Program-made: the position numbers and the translations under genes | The notes under the pieces: model-generated | The model's input: only the letters and a program-made list of their open reading frames with translations | What the model was told of the DNA's origin: nothing | The model's database searches: none | From: Lachnospiraceae bacterium | GTDB taxonomy: Bacteria; Bacillota; Clostridia; Lachnospirales; Lachnospiraceae | Assembly: GCA_024687205.1 (NCBI GenBank) | Contig: JAILES010000006.1 | Coordinates: 1 to 55,676, forward strand | Length of the DNA: 55,676 bases | Reading direction: 5' to 3' | Shown here: positions 10,131 through 19,442 of the stretch, piece after piece | Numbering within the stretch: position 1 is the first letter of the stretch | Layout of the letters: every line of letters begins with the position of its first letter

Positions 10131-11258
10131 TTGAGCAACTTTCGACACTACATAGGCGAATTGATCAAAGGAAACAGTTTCTTCGGACCTAAACTGATAT
10201 ATCGTTATTCTGTTATTTCCTTTGCAGCGATACATATACTTTTGGGTGTTCTGATCTGCCTGTCAGACCAGTTCATGCTGGGGCTTGTCACAGCCATAAT
10301 CGGTTGCCTTTATTTCACGGTGATCCTCCCTCTTGCAGAAAAGGAAAACTATCTGCTGACGCTGATAATATGTCTGGCCGAAGTGATCATACTCGAGTTC
10401 ATCACCACCCTGTTCATTGGCTGGGACGCCGGCTTTTACACTTATCTGTTCTGTTCCATCTCCGCATCCTTCTATTTTACTTATATCACTCAGAACAGGA
10501 ACAGGCATGTGATGCCTCTCGCACTTTCGATAATGATACTTCTGGTCTACTACATCGGTTATGTAGTGATGAAATATCTTCCGCCGCTTGTTGAATATAC
10601 AGGGAAAAGAGCGGCCTGGATCAATGTATTCCATGTAGTCAACATATTTATCACCTTTGCGGTCATGGTAGTTTTCTCTTATCTCTTTGTATGGGAGATA
10701 AAGAGCAAGAACCTGGCCCTTACTGCCCAGAATGAGCAGCTGGATGAACTCGCCAACAAGGATCCCCTTACGCATCTTTATAACAGGCGCATCATGAACA
10801 AGCTGATGGAACAGCGCATGGAACTCCTGAAAAAGACCGGCAAGCGTTTCACGATGATCATCGGCGATATAGATGATTTCAAACGTGTCAACGATACCTA
10901 CGGACATGATGCCGGCGATCTGGTGTTAACAACGGTGGCTTCCACCATCTTAAGCAGTGTGCGCAGCGAAGATTTCGTATGCCGCTGGGGCGGTGAGGAA
11001 ATACTCGTGCTGGTCAATGATCCGCTTGAAACCGCTGCCCTTGCTGCCGAGCGCATCAGGAGCAAAATAGAAAATATGGTCGTAAGCTTTGACAATCAGG
11101 AAATACGTGTTACAATGACGTTCGGTATAACGGAGTCGATCCCCGGTTACAGGATAGAACATCTGATACAGCAGGCGGATGACAAGCTCTACTACGGCAA
11201 GAAACACGGCAAAAATCAGGTCGTGGTCAAACTGGAGGATACGCCTCCTCAGGAATAA
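10131..11258 (+). CDS. Membrane-bound diguanylate cyclase (GGDEF domain)
   Basis: A 375-residue protein: about six membrane segments (residues 25-195), a short coiled linker (KSKNLALTAQNEQLDELAN), then a GGDEF domain with DPLTHLYNRR (211-220), the metal-binding IGDIDDFK (244-251) and the active-site motif GGEE at 287-290. It would make cyclic di-GMP from two GTP in response to a signal sensed in or near the membrane. An inhibitory I-site RxxD is present (Arg278-x-x-Asp281), so product feedback is likely. The start is a TTG at 10131 with GGGGGG ten bases upstream and a strong promoter before it; the annotated start therefore rests on context. No EAL or PilZ protein is nearby to name the target. 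Confidence 0.9.
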   Translation: MSNFRHYIGELIKGNSFFGPKLIYRYSVISFAAIHILLGVLICLSDQFMLGLVTAIIGCLYFTVILPLAEKENYLLTLIICLAEVIILEFITTLFIGWDAGFYTYLFCSISASFYFTYITQNRNRHVMPLALSIMILLVYYIGYVVMKYLPPLVEYTGKRAAWINVFHVVNIFITFAVMVVFSYLFVWEIKSKNLALTAQNEQLDELANKDPLTHLYNRRIMNKLMEQRMELLKKTGKRFTMIIGDIDDFKRVNDTYGHDAGDLVLTTVASTILSSVRSEDFVCRWGGEEILVLVNDPLETAALAAERIRSKIENMVVSFDNQEIRVTMTFGITESIPGYRIEHLIQQADDKLYYGKKHGKNQVVVKLEDTPPQE

Positions 11259-11273
11259 TCAAGGAGAAATAAA

Positions 11274-12914
11274 ATGATAGCAGCAAATAATGTTACCTAC
11301 CGTGTAGGAAAGAAGGCACTCTTCGAAGATGTCAACATTAAATTCACGGAGGGTAATTGTTATGGCCTTATCGGCGCCAACGGTGCCGGCAAATCCACTT
11401 TCTTAAAGATCCTTTCCGGCGATCTCGATACCACCAACGGAGAGATAAGCATCACCCCGGGACAGCGTATGAGCGTTCTGGAACAGGACCATTTCAAGTA
11501 TGATGAGTTTTCCGTTCTTGATACCGTCATCATGGGCAACCAGCGTCTTTATGACATAATGAAGGAAAAGGAAGCCATCTACGCCAAAGAAGATTTCACC
11601 GATGAAGACGGCATACGTGCCAGCGAGCTCGAGACCGAGTTTGCCGAGATGAACGGCTGGGAGGCAGAAAGCGATGCCGCTACCCTGCTTAACGGTCTCG
11701 GTATAGAAACGGAACTTCATTACAGCCTTATGAAGGATCTGGACGGCAATTCAAAAGTGAAGGTACTGCTTGCAAGAGCCCTCTTCGGAAATCCCGACAT
11801 ACTGCTGTTAGACGAGCCTACCAACCACCTGGATCTCGATGCCGTTGAATGGCTCGAGGAATTCCTTATCAACTTTGAGAACACCGTCATCGTCGTATCC
11901 CATGACCGTTATTTCTTAAACAAGGTATGTACGGCTACCGCAGATATCGACTACGGCAAGATACAGCTCTATGCCGGCAATTATGACTTCTGGTACGAAT
12001 CCAGCCAGCTGATGATCCGCCAGATGAAAGAAGCCAACAAGAAAAAGGAAGAGAAGATCAAGGAACTGCAGGAGTTCATTTCCCGCTTCTCCGCCAACGC
12101 TTCCAAATCCAAGCAGGCTACTTCCAGAAAGCGCGCCCTTGAAAAGATCCAGCTTGATGAGATCAAACCTTCAAGCCGTAAATATCCTTATATAGATTTC
12201 AAGCCTGACCGCGAGATAGGAAACGAAGTCCTTTTCGTTGAAGACCTGTGCTATAACGGCCCCGACGGCCAGCCTCTTCTGAATCATGTAAGCTTCACGA
12301 TGGGACATGATGACAAGATAGCGTTCATCGGCAGCAACGAGCAGGCCAAGACCGCTCTGTTCAAAATTCTCGCCGGTGAAATGGAGCCGGATTCGGGAAG
12401 TTACAAATGGGGTGTTACCACTTCCCTGGCATATTTCCCGAAGGACAATACCGATGAATTCAACAATGACTATACCATTACCGACTGGCTGATGGGCTAT
12501 TCTCCGGTCAAGGATGTCACCTATGTAAGAGGCTTCCTGGGCCGCATGCTCTTCCCCGGTGAAGACGGCGTTAAAAAAGTAAAGGTGTTATCGGGTGGTG
12601 AGAAAGTACGCTGCCTGCTTTCGAAGATGATGATAAGCGGTGCCAACTGCCTTATCTTTGATGAGCCTACCAACCATCTGGACATGGAATCCATCACTGC
12701 CCTGAATAACGGAGTGATCAAATTCCCCGGGGTTGTACTCTTCTCCTGCCATGACCACCAGTTTGTCCAGACTTCCGCCAACCGCATCATAGAATTCATG
12801 CCCGACGGAACCATGATCGACAAGGTTACCACTTATGACGAATACATGGCAAATGATGAGATGGCAAGAAAGCGTACCATCTACCAGGCTCAGGCCGAGG
12901 AGGACGAAGAGTGA
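11274..12914 (+). CDS. ABC-F family ATPase (ribosome-associated type)
   Basis: A 546-residue soluble protein with two nucleotide-binding domains and no membrane part. The first domain has Walker A GANGAGKST (residues 34-42) and LLDEPTNHLD; the second has the LSGGEK signature and FDEPTNHLD. The linker (about 240-305) is Lys/Glu-rich as in ABC-F proteins that act at the ribosomal E site. The second Walker A is degenerate: GSNEQAKTALF, lacking the second Gly-x-Gly, with the Lys retained. The layout resembles the YkpA/YbiT branch, but the role (translation factor or antibiotic protection) is not fixed by sequence. It follows the cyclase gene by 15 bp with AAGGAG and overlaps the next gene by 4 bp. 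Confidence 0.9.
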   Translation: MIAANNVTYRVGKKALFEDVNIKFTEGNCYGLIGANGAGKSTFLKILSGDLDTTNGEISITPGQRMSVLEQDHFKYDEFSVLDTVIMGNQRLYDIMKEKEAIYAKEDFTDEDGIRASELETEFAEMNGWEAESDAATLLNGLGIETELHYSLMKDLDGNSKVKVLLARALFGNPDILLLDEPTNHLDLDAVEWLEEFLINFENTVIVVSHDRYFLNKVCTATADIDYGKIQLYAGNYDFWYESSQLMIRQMKEANKKKEEKIKELQEFISRFSANASKSKQATSRKRALEKIQLDEIKPSSRKYPYIDFKPDREIGNEVLFVEDLCYNGPDGQPLLNHVSFTMGHDDKIAFIGSNEQAKTALFKILAGEMEPDSGSYKWGVTTSLAYFPKDNTDEFNNDYTITDWLMGYSPVKDVTYVRGFLGRMLFPGEDGVKKVKVLSGGEKVRCLLSKMMISGANCLIFDEPTNHLDMESITALNNGVIKFPGVVLFSCHDHQFVQTSANRIIEFMPDGTMIDKVTTYDEYMANDEMARKRTIYQAQAEEDEE

Positions 12915-13714
12915 CGCGGGACCGGAAGATATTCTTTTTTGATCTGGACGGAACTCTGTTAAACTCGGAGAAAAAAATAACAAAGGACACTTATTCGGCT
13001 CTTGAAAAATGGAATGAAGCGGGACATCTGCTGGCCATTTCCTCGGGCCGTCCCATGGTCAGCATAGACCGTGTGGTAACGGAACTGAAACTCGACGTAT
13101 TCGCTCCGCTGGAAATAGCCTTCAACGGCTGTCACATAAAAAGATACGGTGCGGAAAAACCCTTATTAAAATATACGATCTCACTTGATGACATGAGACT
13201 GGTGGCCGCCCTGGCCGCCGGTCTTGATCTTTATGTGCACTGCTACGACGACACTCATATCCTCACTCCCCGGGCAGGCAGGGAACTGGAATTCTACACC
13301 CGTGTCGTAAAAGTACCCTACAGGGTATGTGAGACAATAGAAACCGAAAGCTGCAAGATGATCTGCATAGACTTAGACAGTACCGGCCGCCAGCAGATAC
13401 TTGCGGAAAAAATAAAAGAGCAGACAGAAGGCCGGCTCTGCTGCATCATGTCCAATCCCTGGTATATGGAGATCTTCCCTTCTTATGCCGGAAAAGGTGC
13501 TGCGGTGAATGCCGTGCTCTCCAAGCTTGATATAAAACACGAAAACAGTTTTGCCGCAGGCGACGAACAGAATGATATCTCGATGCTTGAAAGTGCCGGC
13601 TGCGGTGTTGCTCCTTCCAACGCCACCGAAGAAGTAAAAGCCGCTGCGGATCTGGTATGCGAAGCTGATAACGACCACGATGCCTTTGCGGAAGTGATAC
13701 TTAAAAACCTTTGA
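12911..13714 (+). CDS. Cof-type HAD-IIB family phosphatase
   Basis: A 267-residue cytosolic hydrolase. Motif I is FFFDLDGTLLNS (the nucleophile Asp and the Asp two residues later), motif II is AISSGRP, and the C-terminal GDEQNDISMLE carries the metal-binding aspartates. The large C2B-type cap between motifs II and III places it with Cof/YidA phosphatases that dephosphorylate sugar phosphates, flavin or pyridoxal phosphates; the substrate is unknown. The start is a GTG overlapping the ABC-F stop as GTGA, indicating coupling. Confidence 0.92.
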   Translation: MTRDRKIFFFDLDGTLLNSEKKITKDTYSALEKWNEAGHLLAISSGRPMVSIDRVVTELKLDVFAPLEIAFNGCHIKRYGAEKPLLKYTISLDDMRLVAALAAGLDLYVHCYDDTHILTPRAGRELEFYTRVVKVPYRVCETIETESCKMICIDLDSTGRQQILAEKIKEQTEGRLCCIMSNPWYMEIFPSYAGKGAAVNAVLSKLDIKHENSFAAGDEQNDISMLESAGCGVAPSNATEEVKAAADLVCEADNDHDAFAEVILKNL

Positions 13715-13730
13715 CGGCACCGCCAAAAGT

Positions 13731-13759
13731 TTGACATAAAAGTCTAAATATAGTATACT
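13731..13759 (+). promoter_or_regulatory. Strong promoter of the zinc-ribbon membrane protein gene
   Basis: Consensus TTGACA (13731-13736), 17-bp spacer, TATACT (13754-13759), about 58 bp before the ATG. Confidence 0.85.
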
Positions 13760-13816
13760 TTCGCTGATATATAAAAATAAAAACATATCCATGTTTTCTA
13801 AAGAAAGGAAGAAGCC

Positions 13817-14872
13817 ATGAAGATTTGTCCTAACTGCAATACAAATAATTCAGATGACAGCAGTTTCTGCGCTGAATGCGGAACTCCCCTTGCCGATGTA
13901 GCTCCCGCTGCTGAAGCTTCTGCCGAGAAGCCCGCTGCAGATGCCGCTAACGCAAACGCAGCTCCCGCTGCCGACGCACAGCCTGAGACCTCACCTGTTG
14001 TTGCAGAGAGCGGTTCTGTCGAGGCTGCTCCCGATACACAGGGCGCATTCGCACAGATACCTCAGGGCGGTACCGAAGGCGCTGCCTTTGATCCCAACAC
14101 CGGCGCTCCGATCAATGCTTTTGATCCCAACACCGGCGCTCCCATCACTGCAGGCGCTCCCTCAAAGAAGCTGCTGATGCCGGTTATCATTGCCGCTGCG
14201 GTAGTCGTGATCTTATTACTGGTACTCCTCTTCGGCAAGAGCTACAAGAGCCCCATCAATACTCTTGTAAACAACGTCAACAAGCATTCCAAGAACATTA
14301 CTTCTTATGCTTCGGCTGTACTTCCCGACTTCGCACTTTCATATCTCGGTGATGTAATGAGCATAGCAAAGAAGAAAGACGGCTGGAGTGATGTTAAGGA
14401 CAAGATAGACGAAACCTTTGATGAAGCCTTTGATTCACTTGAGGATCAGTACGGCAGCCACGTAAAGGTAAGCTTAAAGATCACTTCCGCAAAGAAGCTC
14501 AGCAAGAGCAAGATCAAGGATATCGAAGAGAATTATGAGAATATCTATGATACGCTCGACAATCTTGAACTTGATGATGATGATACCTGGGACAGCCTTT
14601 CCGATTCACTTGAAGATGAAGACATGGATCTGAGTTCTTCGGATATCAAGAAGCTTCAGAAGAGCACCAAGAAGTTCCTTCAGAAGCTCGACAAATTCAA
14701 AGTAAGCCAGGCCTACAAAGTTAAAGCCGACATAACCATCAAGGGCAGCGAAGATGACGACGAGATGGAAGACGTGGAGTTCAACGTTATAAAGGTTAAC
14801 GGCAAGTGGTATGTGGATGCTCTCGGTTACATGGGCGGAAGCGTAAGCAGCTTAATGAGATATCTCTACTAA
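13817..14872 (+). CDS. Zinc-ribbon membrane protein with extracytoplasmic domain
   Basis: A 351-residue protein of unknown function. It starts with a CxxC...CxxC zinc ribbon (KICPNCN and FCAECGTPL, residues 2-25), then an Ala/Pro/Glu-rich linker with a repeated FDPNTGAPI unit (two copies, about 93-112), then one membrane helix (LLMPVIIAAAVVVILLLVLL, about 118-137), and finally a Lys/Asp-rich domain of about 210 residues predicted outside the membrane. This is the general plan of many Clostridia zinc-ribbon proteins with DUF-type outer domains. It has its own strong promoter, a GAAAGGAAG ribosome site and a terminator, so it is a single-gene unit. Confidence 0.85.
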   Translation: MKICPNCNTNNSDDSSFCAECGTPLADVAPAAEASAEKPAADAANANAAPAADAQPETSPVVAESGSVEAAPDTQGAFAQIPQGGTEGAAFDPNTGAPINAFDPNTGAPITAGAPSKKLLMPVIIAAAVVVILLLVLLFGKSYKSPINTLVNNVNKHSKNITSYASAVLPDFALSYLGDVMSIAKKKDGWSDVKDKIDETFDEAFDSLEDQYGSHVKVSLKITSAKKLSKSKIKDIEENYENIYDTLDNLELDDDDTWDSLSDSLEDEDMDLSSSDIKKLQKSTKKFLQKLDKFKVSQAYKVKADITIKGSEDDDEMEDVEFNVIKVNGKWYVDALGYMGGSVSSLMRYLY

Positions 14873-14885
14873 GACAAAAAAATAG

Positions 14886-14914
14886 CGGGGTGGCGATGGC
14901 CACCCCGTTTTTTT
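14886..14914. terminator. Bidirectional intrinsic terminator between converging genes
   Basis: CGGGGTGGC (14886-14894) pairs with GCCACCCCG (14899-14907) around GATG. Seven T residues follow on the plus strand, and an A-run before it gives a T-run on the minus strand, so it can end both the zinc-ribbon gene and the polyphosphate operon. Confidence 0.95.
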
Positions 14915-14924
14915 ATTTCTCTTT

Positions 14925-15188
14925 TTATACATCGACTATAAGATATCTTCCGTCCCCTATGGCAAATACTTCTTCGGCAGCATCCACGTCTTCCTTTTCC
15001 ATCTCACTGATGTCCATGCCCGCCTCATCAAGATAGTCCATTACCTCTTCGATACTGTCTGCAACAACAGCCATGGCATCGGTGAGGAATTCTTCAGCCT
15101 CTTCCCTTGTCGCAGCTACGGGCTGCGGAAAGAGCTTCTCCTGCTTCTCCAGAAAAACATCCAGTACCTTCTCGTCAAATTCTGCCAT
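14925..15188 (-). CDS. Small acidic conserved-looking protein, unknown function
   Basis: An 87-residue acidic, helical protein (MAEFDEKVLDVFLEKQ... ending DGRYLIVDV). It has no catalytic motif, signal peptide or membrane segment that I can see. Similar small proteins next to maf in Lachnospiraceae are, as I recall, sometimes labelled glyoxalase, but nothing in this sequence (no His/Glu metal set) supports that. It is the last gene of the polyphosphate operon, 14 bp after maf, with a GGAGGAG ribosome site. Confidence 0.7.
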   Translation of the reverse strand: MAEFDEKVLDVFLEKQEKLFPQPVAATREEAEEFLTDAMAVVADSIEEVMDYLDEAGMDISEMEKEDVDAAEEVFAIGDGRYLIVDV

Positions 15189-15202
15189 TGTTCACTCCTC
15201 CT

Positions 15203-15805
15203 TTATTTGATCCCCGCGTTGACAAGGAATTCATTCAAATGTTCTGCCAGCATCTCCGACGGCAGGCCTACCACATTATCGTAGCTGCCCTCAAAACCTT
15301 CTATGTACTTTGAAAAGATGCCCTGTATCGCATAGGCTCCGGCCTTATCCATTGGCTCGCCGCTTTCAATATACTCTCTTATCTCTTCATCGGTCATTTC
15401 CTTCACTTTAACAATACTGCGGTCGTAAAAAACATCGGTATAGCGCTTTCCCGATAATAAGGCTGTCAGCATCACTCCGGTATATACGCTGTGGCTCTCG
15501 CCGCTTAAGCTCCTTATCATCTCAAAAGCTTGCTTTTCATCGGCCGGTTTTCCGAGGGCACGGCCTTCATGCCATACCAGTGTATCGGCCCCTATCACCA
15601 GCCAGTCTCCCTCACCGAGGCCGCCGGCCACCGCCGCTGCTTTCAGCGATGCCAGTTCCTTTACCATCTCTTCGGGTACTGTCTTATCCGTTTTCTCCTC
15701 TACATCGGCAACTATCACTTCATAGTCTATCCCCATGGAAGTGAGTATCTCTTTTCTTCTGGGTGAGCCTGATGCCAGTATATATCTCAACTCTTTTTTC
15801 TCCAT
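15203..15805 (-). CDS. maf: Maf family nucleotide pyrophosphatase
   Basis: A 200-residue cytosolic protein with the Maf signature ILASGSPRRKEIL (residues 8-20), the GADTLV motif with its catalytic Asp near residue 73, and the QGIFSKYIEGFEGSYDNVVG segment near the C-terminus. Maf proteins hydrolyse non-canonical or modified nucleoside triphosphates such as dTTP, UTP or 5-methyl-UTP, removing pyrophosphate. The gene overlaps the end of ppk1 by 19 bp, so both are translated from one message. Confidence 0.94.
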   Translation of the reverse strand: MEKKELRYILASGSPRRKEILTSMGIDYEVIVADVEEKTDKTVPEEMVKELASLKAAAVAGGLGEGDWLVIGADTLVWHEGRALGKPADEKQAFEMIRSLSGESHSVYTGVMLTALLSGKRYTDVFYDRSIVKVKEMTDEEIREYIESGEPMDKAGAYAIQGIFSKYIEGFEGSYDNVVGLPSEMLAEHLNEFLVNAGIK

Positions 15806-17889
15806 ACCCTCGATTCCCTGCTCTTCTTTTTCTTTTCCATCATCGCCGCCTCCAGCATAAAAGAATTCTGGCAGGAGAAGCGTTCATTTTCCGGTACCTT
15901 CGGCTTCACGTACTCGCCGGTGGGAAGCAGTTCATGTTTTTTCACATTATCGGCAAACTGCTCGTCCATCACATGCATCACCCTGCTCTTGAGCGCAGGA
16001 TCTTCTACCGGGAACATTATCTCCACGCGCCTTTCCAGATTCCTCGGCATCCAGTCCGCACTGGACAGGAAGAGTTCCGGATCCCCGTCGTTATCAAAGA
16101 TGAATATTCTCGCATGCTCCAGATAATCACCCACTATCGAATATACCCTTATACGGTCGCTCACACCCTCTATGCCGGGTTTAAGGCAGCATATGCCTCT
16201 TACCATTAATCTGATCTCTACGCCGACGCTGGAGGCCTCGTAGAGGGCCGCTATGACATCAGGGTCACAGAGGGAATTCATCTTTGCCCTTATGCTGCTC
16301 TGTCTGCCTGCCAGCGCATTATCCCGCTCCCTGCGTATAAGTTTTAACAGACGCTTCTTAAGCCAGAGCGGCGCCAGGGAGAGCTTGTTCCAGGCCAGGG
16401 GTTCCGAATATCCCGACAGCATGTTGAACACCGCCGTCGCATCTTCACCTATCGCCTCACTGCAGGTAAGCAGTCCCATATCCGTATAAAGCTTGGCCGT
16501 GGCATCATTATAGTTTCCGGTACCCAGATGTACATACCGTCTGATACCGTCATCCTCGCGCCTCACAACCAGAGCTATCTTGCAGTGGGTCTTCAGTCCC
16601 ACGAGTCCGTATATAACGTGGCAGCCGGCCTGCTCCAGCATCTTGGCCCAGACTATGTTGTTCTCTTCGTCAAATCTGGCCTTCAGCTCCACCAGCACGG
16701 TTACCTGTTTTCCGTTCTCCGCCGCCTCTGCCAGCGCCTTTACTATCGGTGAATTACCGCTCACCCTGTACAGCGTCTGTTTGATGGCCAGCACATCCTT
16801 ATCCCTTGCGGCCTGTTCAATGAAATCCACCACCGGGGTAAAACTCTGGTACGGATGATGCAGCAGTATGTCACCTCCGCGTATCGCTTCAAACACATCA
16901 CAGCCTGCAGGCAGTCCCGGTACCTCCCGGGGGGTCAGGGCTTTTATCTTATACTTATCAAAGCCTTCCAGGCCGTATATCTTCATCAGGAAGGTAAGAT
17001 CCAGCGGGCCGTTGATATAATAGATGTCGTCATCGGTGACATTCAGTTCTTTCTTCAGGGTCTTCAGCAGCCGCTTGTCTATGCCCTCTTCGACTTCGAG
17101 ACGTATGGCTTCACCCCACTGCCGCTTTCTTATCTGCTTCTCTATCTCCTTCAGCAGATCCTCCGCCTCCTCTTCCTCTATGGTAAGGTCGGCATTCCTC
17201 ATGATCCTGAAAGGTGAGGAACAGAGTATATCGTAGTTTGAGAAAAGTCTGCTGATGTTACGCTCTATGACTTCCTCAAGGCGGATGACCACCGTGCCTT
17301 CTTCGGAGGGAAGTTTTACAAAACGCGGCAGCACGCTCGGCACCTGCACGGTGGCGAATTCCTGATGCTTCTCTTTCTCCTTGCCCTTCTTGATCAGCAG
17401 GGCGCAGATGTTCAGCGACTTATTCTTTATCAGCGGGAAAGGTCTCGAAGAATCCACTGCCATGGGCGTGAGCACGGGATAGACATCACTGATGAAATAT
17501 CTGTCGGCATACTCGGCCTGTTCCGGCGTCATGTTTTCATGTTTTTCTATCAGTATCAGCTTTTCCTTTGCGCACTCGTCCCTGAGGTTTTTGTAGCACA
17601 GATACTGCCTGTCCACAAACTCATGAAGCACGCCGTATAAAAGCTTCAGCTGCTCGGAAGGTTTCAGCCCCGCTATATCCTTTTTGGTATAGTCTGCATG
17701 CACCATATCCTTAAGGGATGCCACCCTGACCATAAAGAATTCATCAAGATTCGAAGATGTGATGCTCAAGAATTTGAGACGTTCAAACAGAGGCAGTTCC
17801 GCATCTTCCGCCTCCGAAAGCACACGTCCGTTGAAGTGTACCCAGGATATCTCCCGGTTGGTAAAGTATTCGTGATCGTTAAAATCCAT
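15787..17889 (-). CDS. ppk1: Polyphosphate kinase 1
   Basis: A 700-residue protein of normal PPK1 length: N-terminal domain with REISWVHFN and SNLDEFFMVRV, head domain, and two C-terminal phospholipase-D-like catalytic domains. The phospho-accepting histidine is in YVHLGTGNYND; a second conserved histidine is in GLKTHCKIALV. It builds inorganic polyphosphate from ATP and can run in reverse. It lies 26 bp after ppx, which degrades the same polymer, so synthesis and breakdown are in one operon. Confidence 0.97.
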   Translation of the reverse strand: MDFNDHEYFTNREISWVHFNGRVLSEAEDAELPLFERLKFLSITSSNLDEFFMVRVASLKDMVHADYTKKDIAGLKPSEQLKLLYGVLHEFVDRQYLCYKNLRDECAKEKLILIEKHENMTPEQAEYADRYFISDVYPVLTPMAVDSSRPFPLIKNKSLNICALLIKKGKEKEKHQEFATVQVPSVLPRFVKLPSEEGTVVIRLEEVIERNISRLFSNYDILCSSPFRIMRNADLTIEEEEAEDLLKEIEKQIRKRQWGEAIRLEVEEGIDKRLLKTLKKELNVTDDDIYYINGPLDLTFLMKIYGLEGFDKYKIKALTPREVPGLPAGCDVFEAIRGGDILLHHPYQSFTPVVDFIEQAARDKDVLAIKQTLYRVSGNSPIVKALAEAAENGKQVTVLVELKARFDEENNIVWAKMLEQAGCHVIYGLVGLKTHCKIALVVRREDDGIRRYVHLGTGNYNDATAKLYTDMGLLTCSEAIGEDATAVFNMLSGYSEPLAWNKLSLAPLWLKKRLLKLIRRERDNALAGRQSSIRAKMNSLCDPDVIAALYEASSVGVEIRLMVRGICCLKPGIEGVSDRIRVYSIVGDYLEHARIFIFDNDGDPELFLSSADWMPRNLERRVEIMFPVEDPALKSRVMHVMDEQFADNVKKHELLPTGEYVKPKVPENERFSCQNSFMLEAAMMEKKKKSRESRVWRKKS

Positions 17890-17915
17890 TCCCAGTAACC
17901 CCCGTTTTACCTTTG

Positions 17916-19442
17916 CTATACTCTCTTTATCTGCGGTTTCAGTCCGAAGATCTCCTTAAAGAAATCCGCCCGCGCACTGAAGCGCTCCTGCTCAAACAAA
18001 AGATCGTCACCGGTTTCAAGAAGAAGCACCAGCCTGTCATCATGCATCGAAACCTTCAGTTCCTTTACCTTCTGCTTCTGGCTCTTGTCGAGAGCATTTG
18101 CTATCCTTAGGATGGCTGTAAGCTTTGCGATTATCATATAGCTGTTTTCGTCAAATCTCGTATGCGCCGACAGCTCATCGTAATACTCAAAATCATCGTG
18201 GTTGAACTTAACTATATAAGCCAGCATTTCCCTTTCCGTGTGGGACAGGCCTATGATCTCTGTGTTCATTATTATCCCGTAAGAGCAGTCGCCCACATTG
18301 GTCATGTTGATGAACTTGCCGCAGTCATGCAGTATGGTCGCAAGTCTGAGAAGCAGCCGGTGCCGCTCGTTCATGCCGTGTATCCCGCTCATCCCGTCGA
18401 AGATGGAAATGGCAAGATACTCAAGAGCTTCGCCTCTTTTCCTGCTGCCCATGTATCTCTTGCTCAGCGCTCTTGCGCTTGAGATGATGTCCTGCTCGAA
18501 ATCCCGCATCGCAGGCCCCAGCTTTTTCTCTTCAAGGTATTCGTATACGATACCGTCGCAGAGTGCGGCCCTCGGAACCCAGAGCAGCTTTGCGTTTATC
18601 TCCGGCATGATGCGCTTAATTATCGCAGCGGAGATCCTTAAGAGGTTCACGTTTTCTTCGGGAGTCTCCAGCAGGTCCGCCATCTCTTCCTTTCCCATCT
18701 CACGGAACTTTCCGCAGACAGCGAGGAAATCTTCAAGGCTTATATCATCATCTTTTTTGGTCTGTCTCATTATGACCGGTGAGAGATAATCATCCATAAG
18801 GATGATCCGCTCTATTGTCCGGTCCTTCATATACATCTTCTTAAAGACACGGAGCTGCGAACCTATCATCTCGTCCAGCACTTCTTCAAGCTGGGTGATC
18901 TTGGGCTGCATCTTTCTCAGTCTTTCGTTGATCCTGAGCACCCCCAGCTTCAGGCTCTGTGTCGCCGCCAGCTGCCCCTTGTCAAAAAGCGATATCTGTA
19001 TGCTGCCGCCGCCTATATCAACTATGGCAGCGCCGCCGTTTATTCCCTTTTGGAAACGTTCGCCGTTTGATGCTATGGCTTTGTAATCAAGGAATCTCTG
19101 CTCGGAATTGCTGAGCACCGTAAGCTTAATGCCGCTGCGGTTCAGTATCTGGTCAAGGAGCAGGGAAGTATTCTCCGCCTCCCTGAAAGCACTGGTACCG
19201 TATGCACGGTACTCGGTGACATTGTAGCCTTTCATGATCTGCCCGAATTCCTTCAGTATCCTGAAAAGCTCCTCCATGTGCTCATAGCTTATCTTCCTGG
19301 TGTTGTAGCTGTCACTGCCGAGAGCCAGTCTGTGCCGCACATGATCCAGCTGCTTCGGGCCTTTAGCGCCTATCTCAAAGATCTTCATGCTTATCTCGAA
19401 GCTGCCTACATCGATCGCTGCAAAAAGTTTTTTTTCAGCCAT
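17916..19442 (-). CDS. ppx: Ppx/GppA phosphatase with C-terminal HD domain (exopolyphosphatase)
   Basis: A 508-residue protein with an N-terminal ASKHA-fold domain (AAIDVGSFEISMKIF, VDIGGGSIQISLF) that forms the exopolyphosphatase/pppGpp phosphohydrolase active site, and a C-terminal HD-type domain with LATILHDCGKFIN near residue 390. It should release phosphate from polyphosphate ends or convert pppGpp to ppGpp. It overlaps the DUF815 gene by 8 bp and precedes ppk1. With relA elsewhere in the window, a polyphosphate-alarmone connection is plausible but not shown here. Confidence 0.93.
   Translation of the reverse strand: MAEKKLFAAIDVGSFEISMKIFEIGAKGPKQLDHVRHRLALGSDSYNTRKISYEHMEELFRILKEFGQIMKGYNVTEYRAYGTSAFREAENTSLLLDQILNRSGIKLTVLSNSEQRFLDYKAIASNGERFQKGINGGAAIVDIGGGSIQISLFDKGQLAATQSLKLGVLRINERLRKMQPKITQLEEVLDEMIGSQLRVFKKMYMKDRTIERIILMDDYLSPVIMRQTKKDDDISLEDFLAVCGKFREMGKEEMADLLETPEENVNLLRISAAIIKRIMPEINAKLLWVPRAALCDGIVYEYLEEKKLGPAMRDFEQDIISSARALSKRYMGSRKRGEALEYLAISIFDGMSGIHGMNERHRLLLRLATILHDCGKFINMTNVGDCSYGIIMNTEIIGLSHTEREMLAYIVKFNHDDFEYYDELSAHTRFDENSYMIIAKLTAILRIANALDKSQKQKVKELKVSMHDDRLVLLLETGDDLLFEQERFSARADFFKEIFGLKPQIKRV

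Noticed and set aside
14925..15188. Calling the small acidic protein a glyoxalase
   Set aside because: No metal ligands or glyoxalase fold motif in 87 residues.
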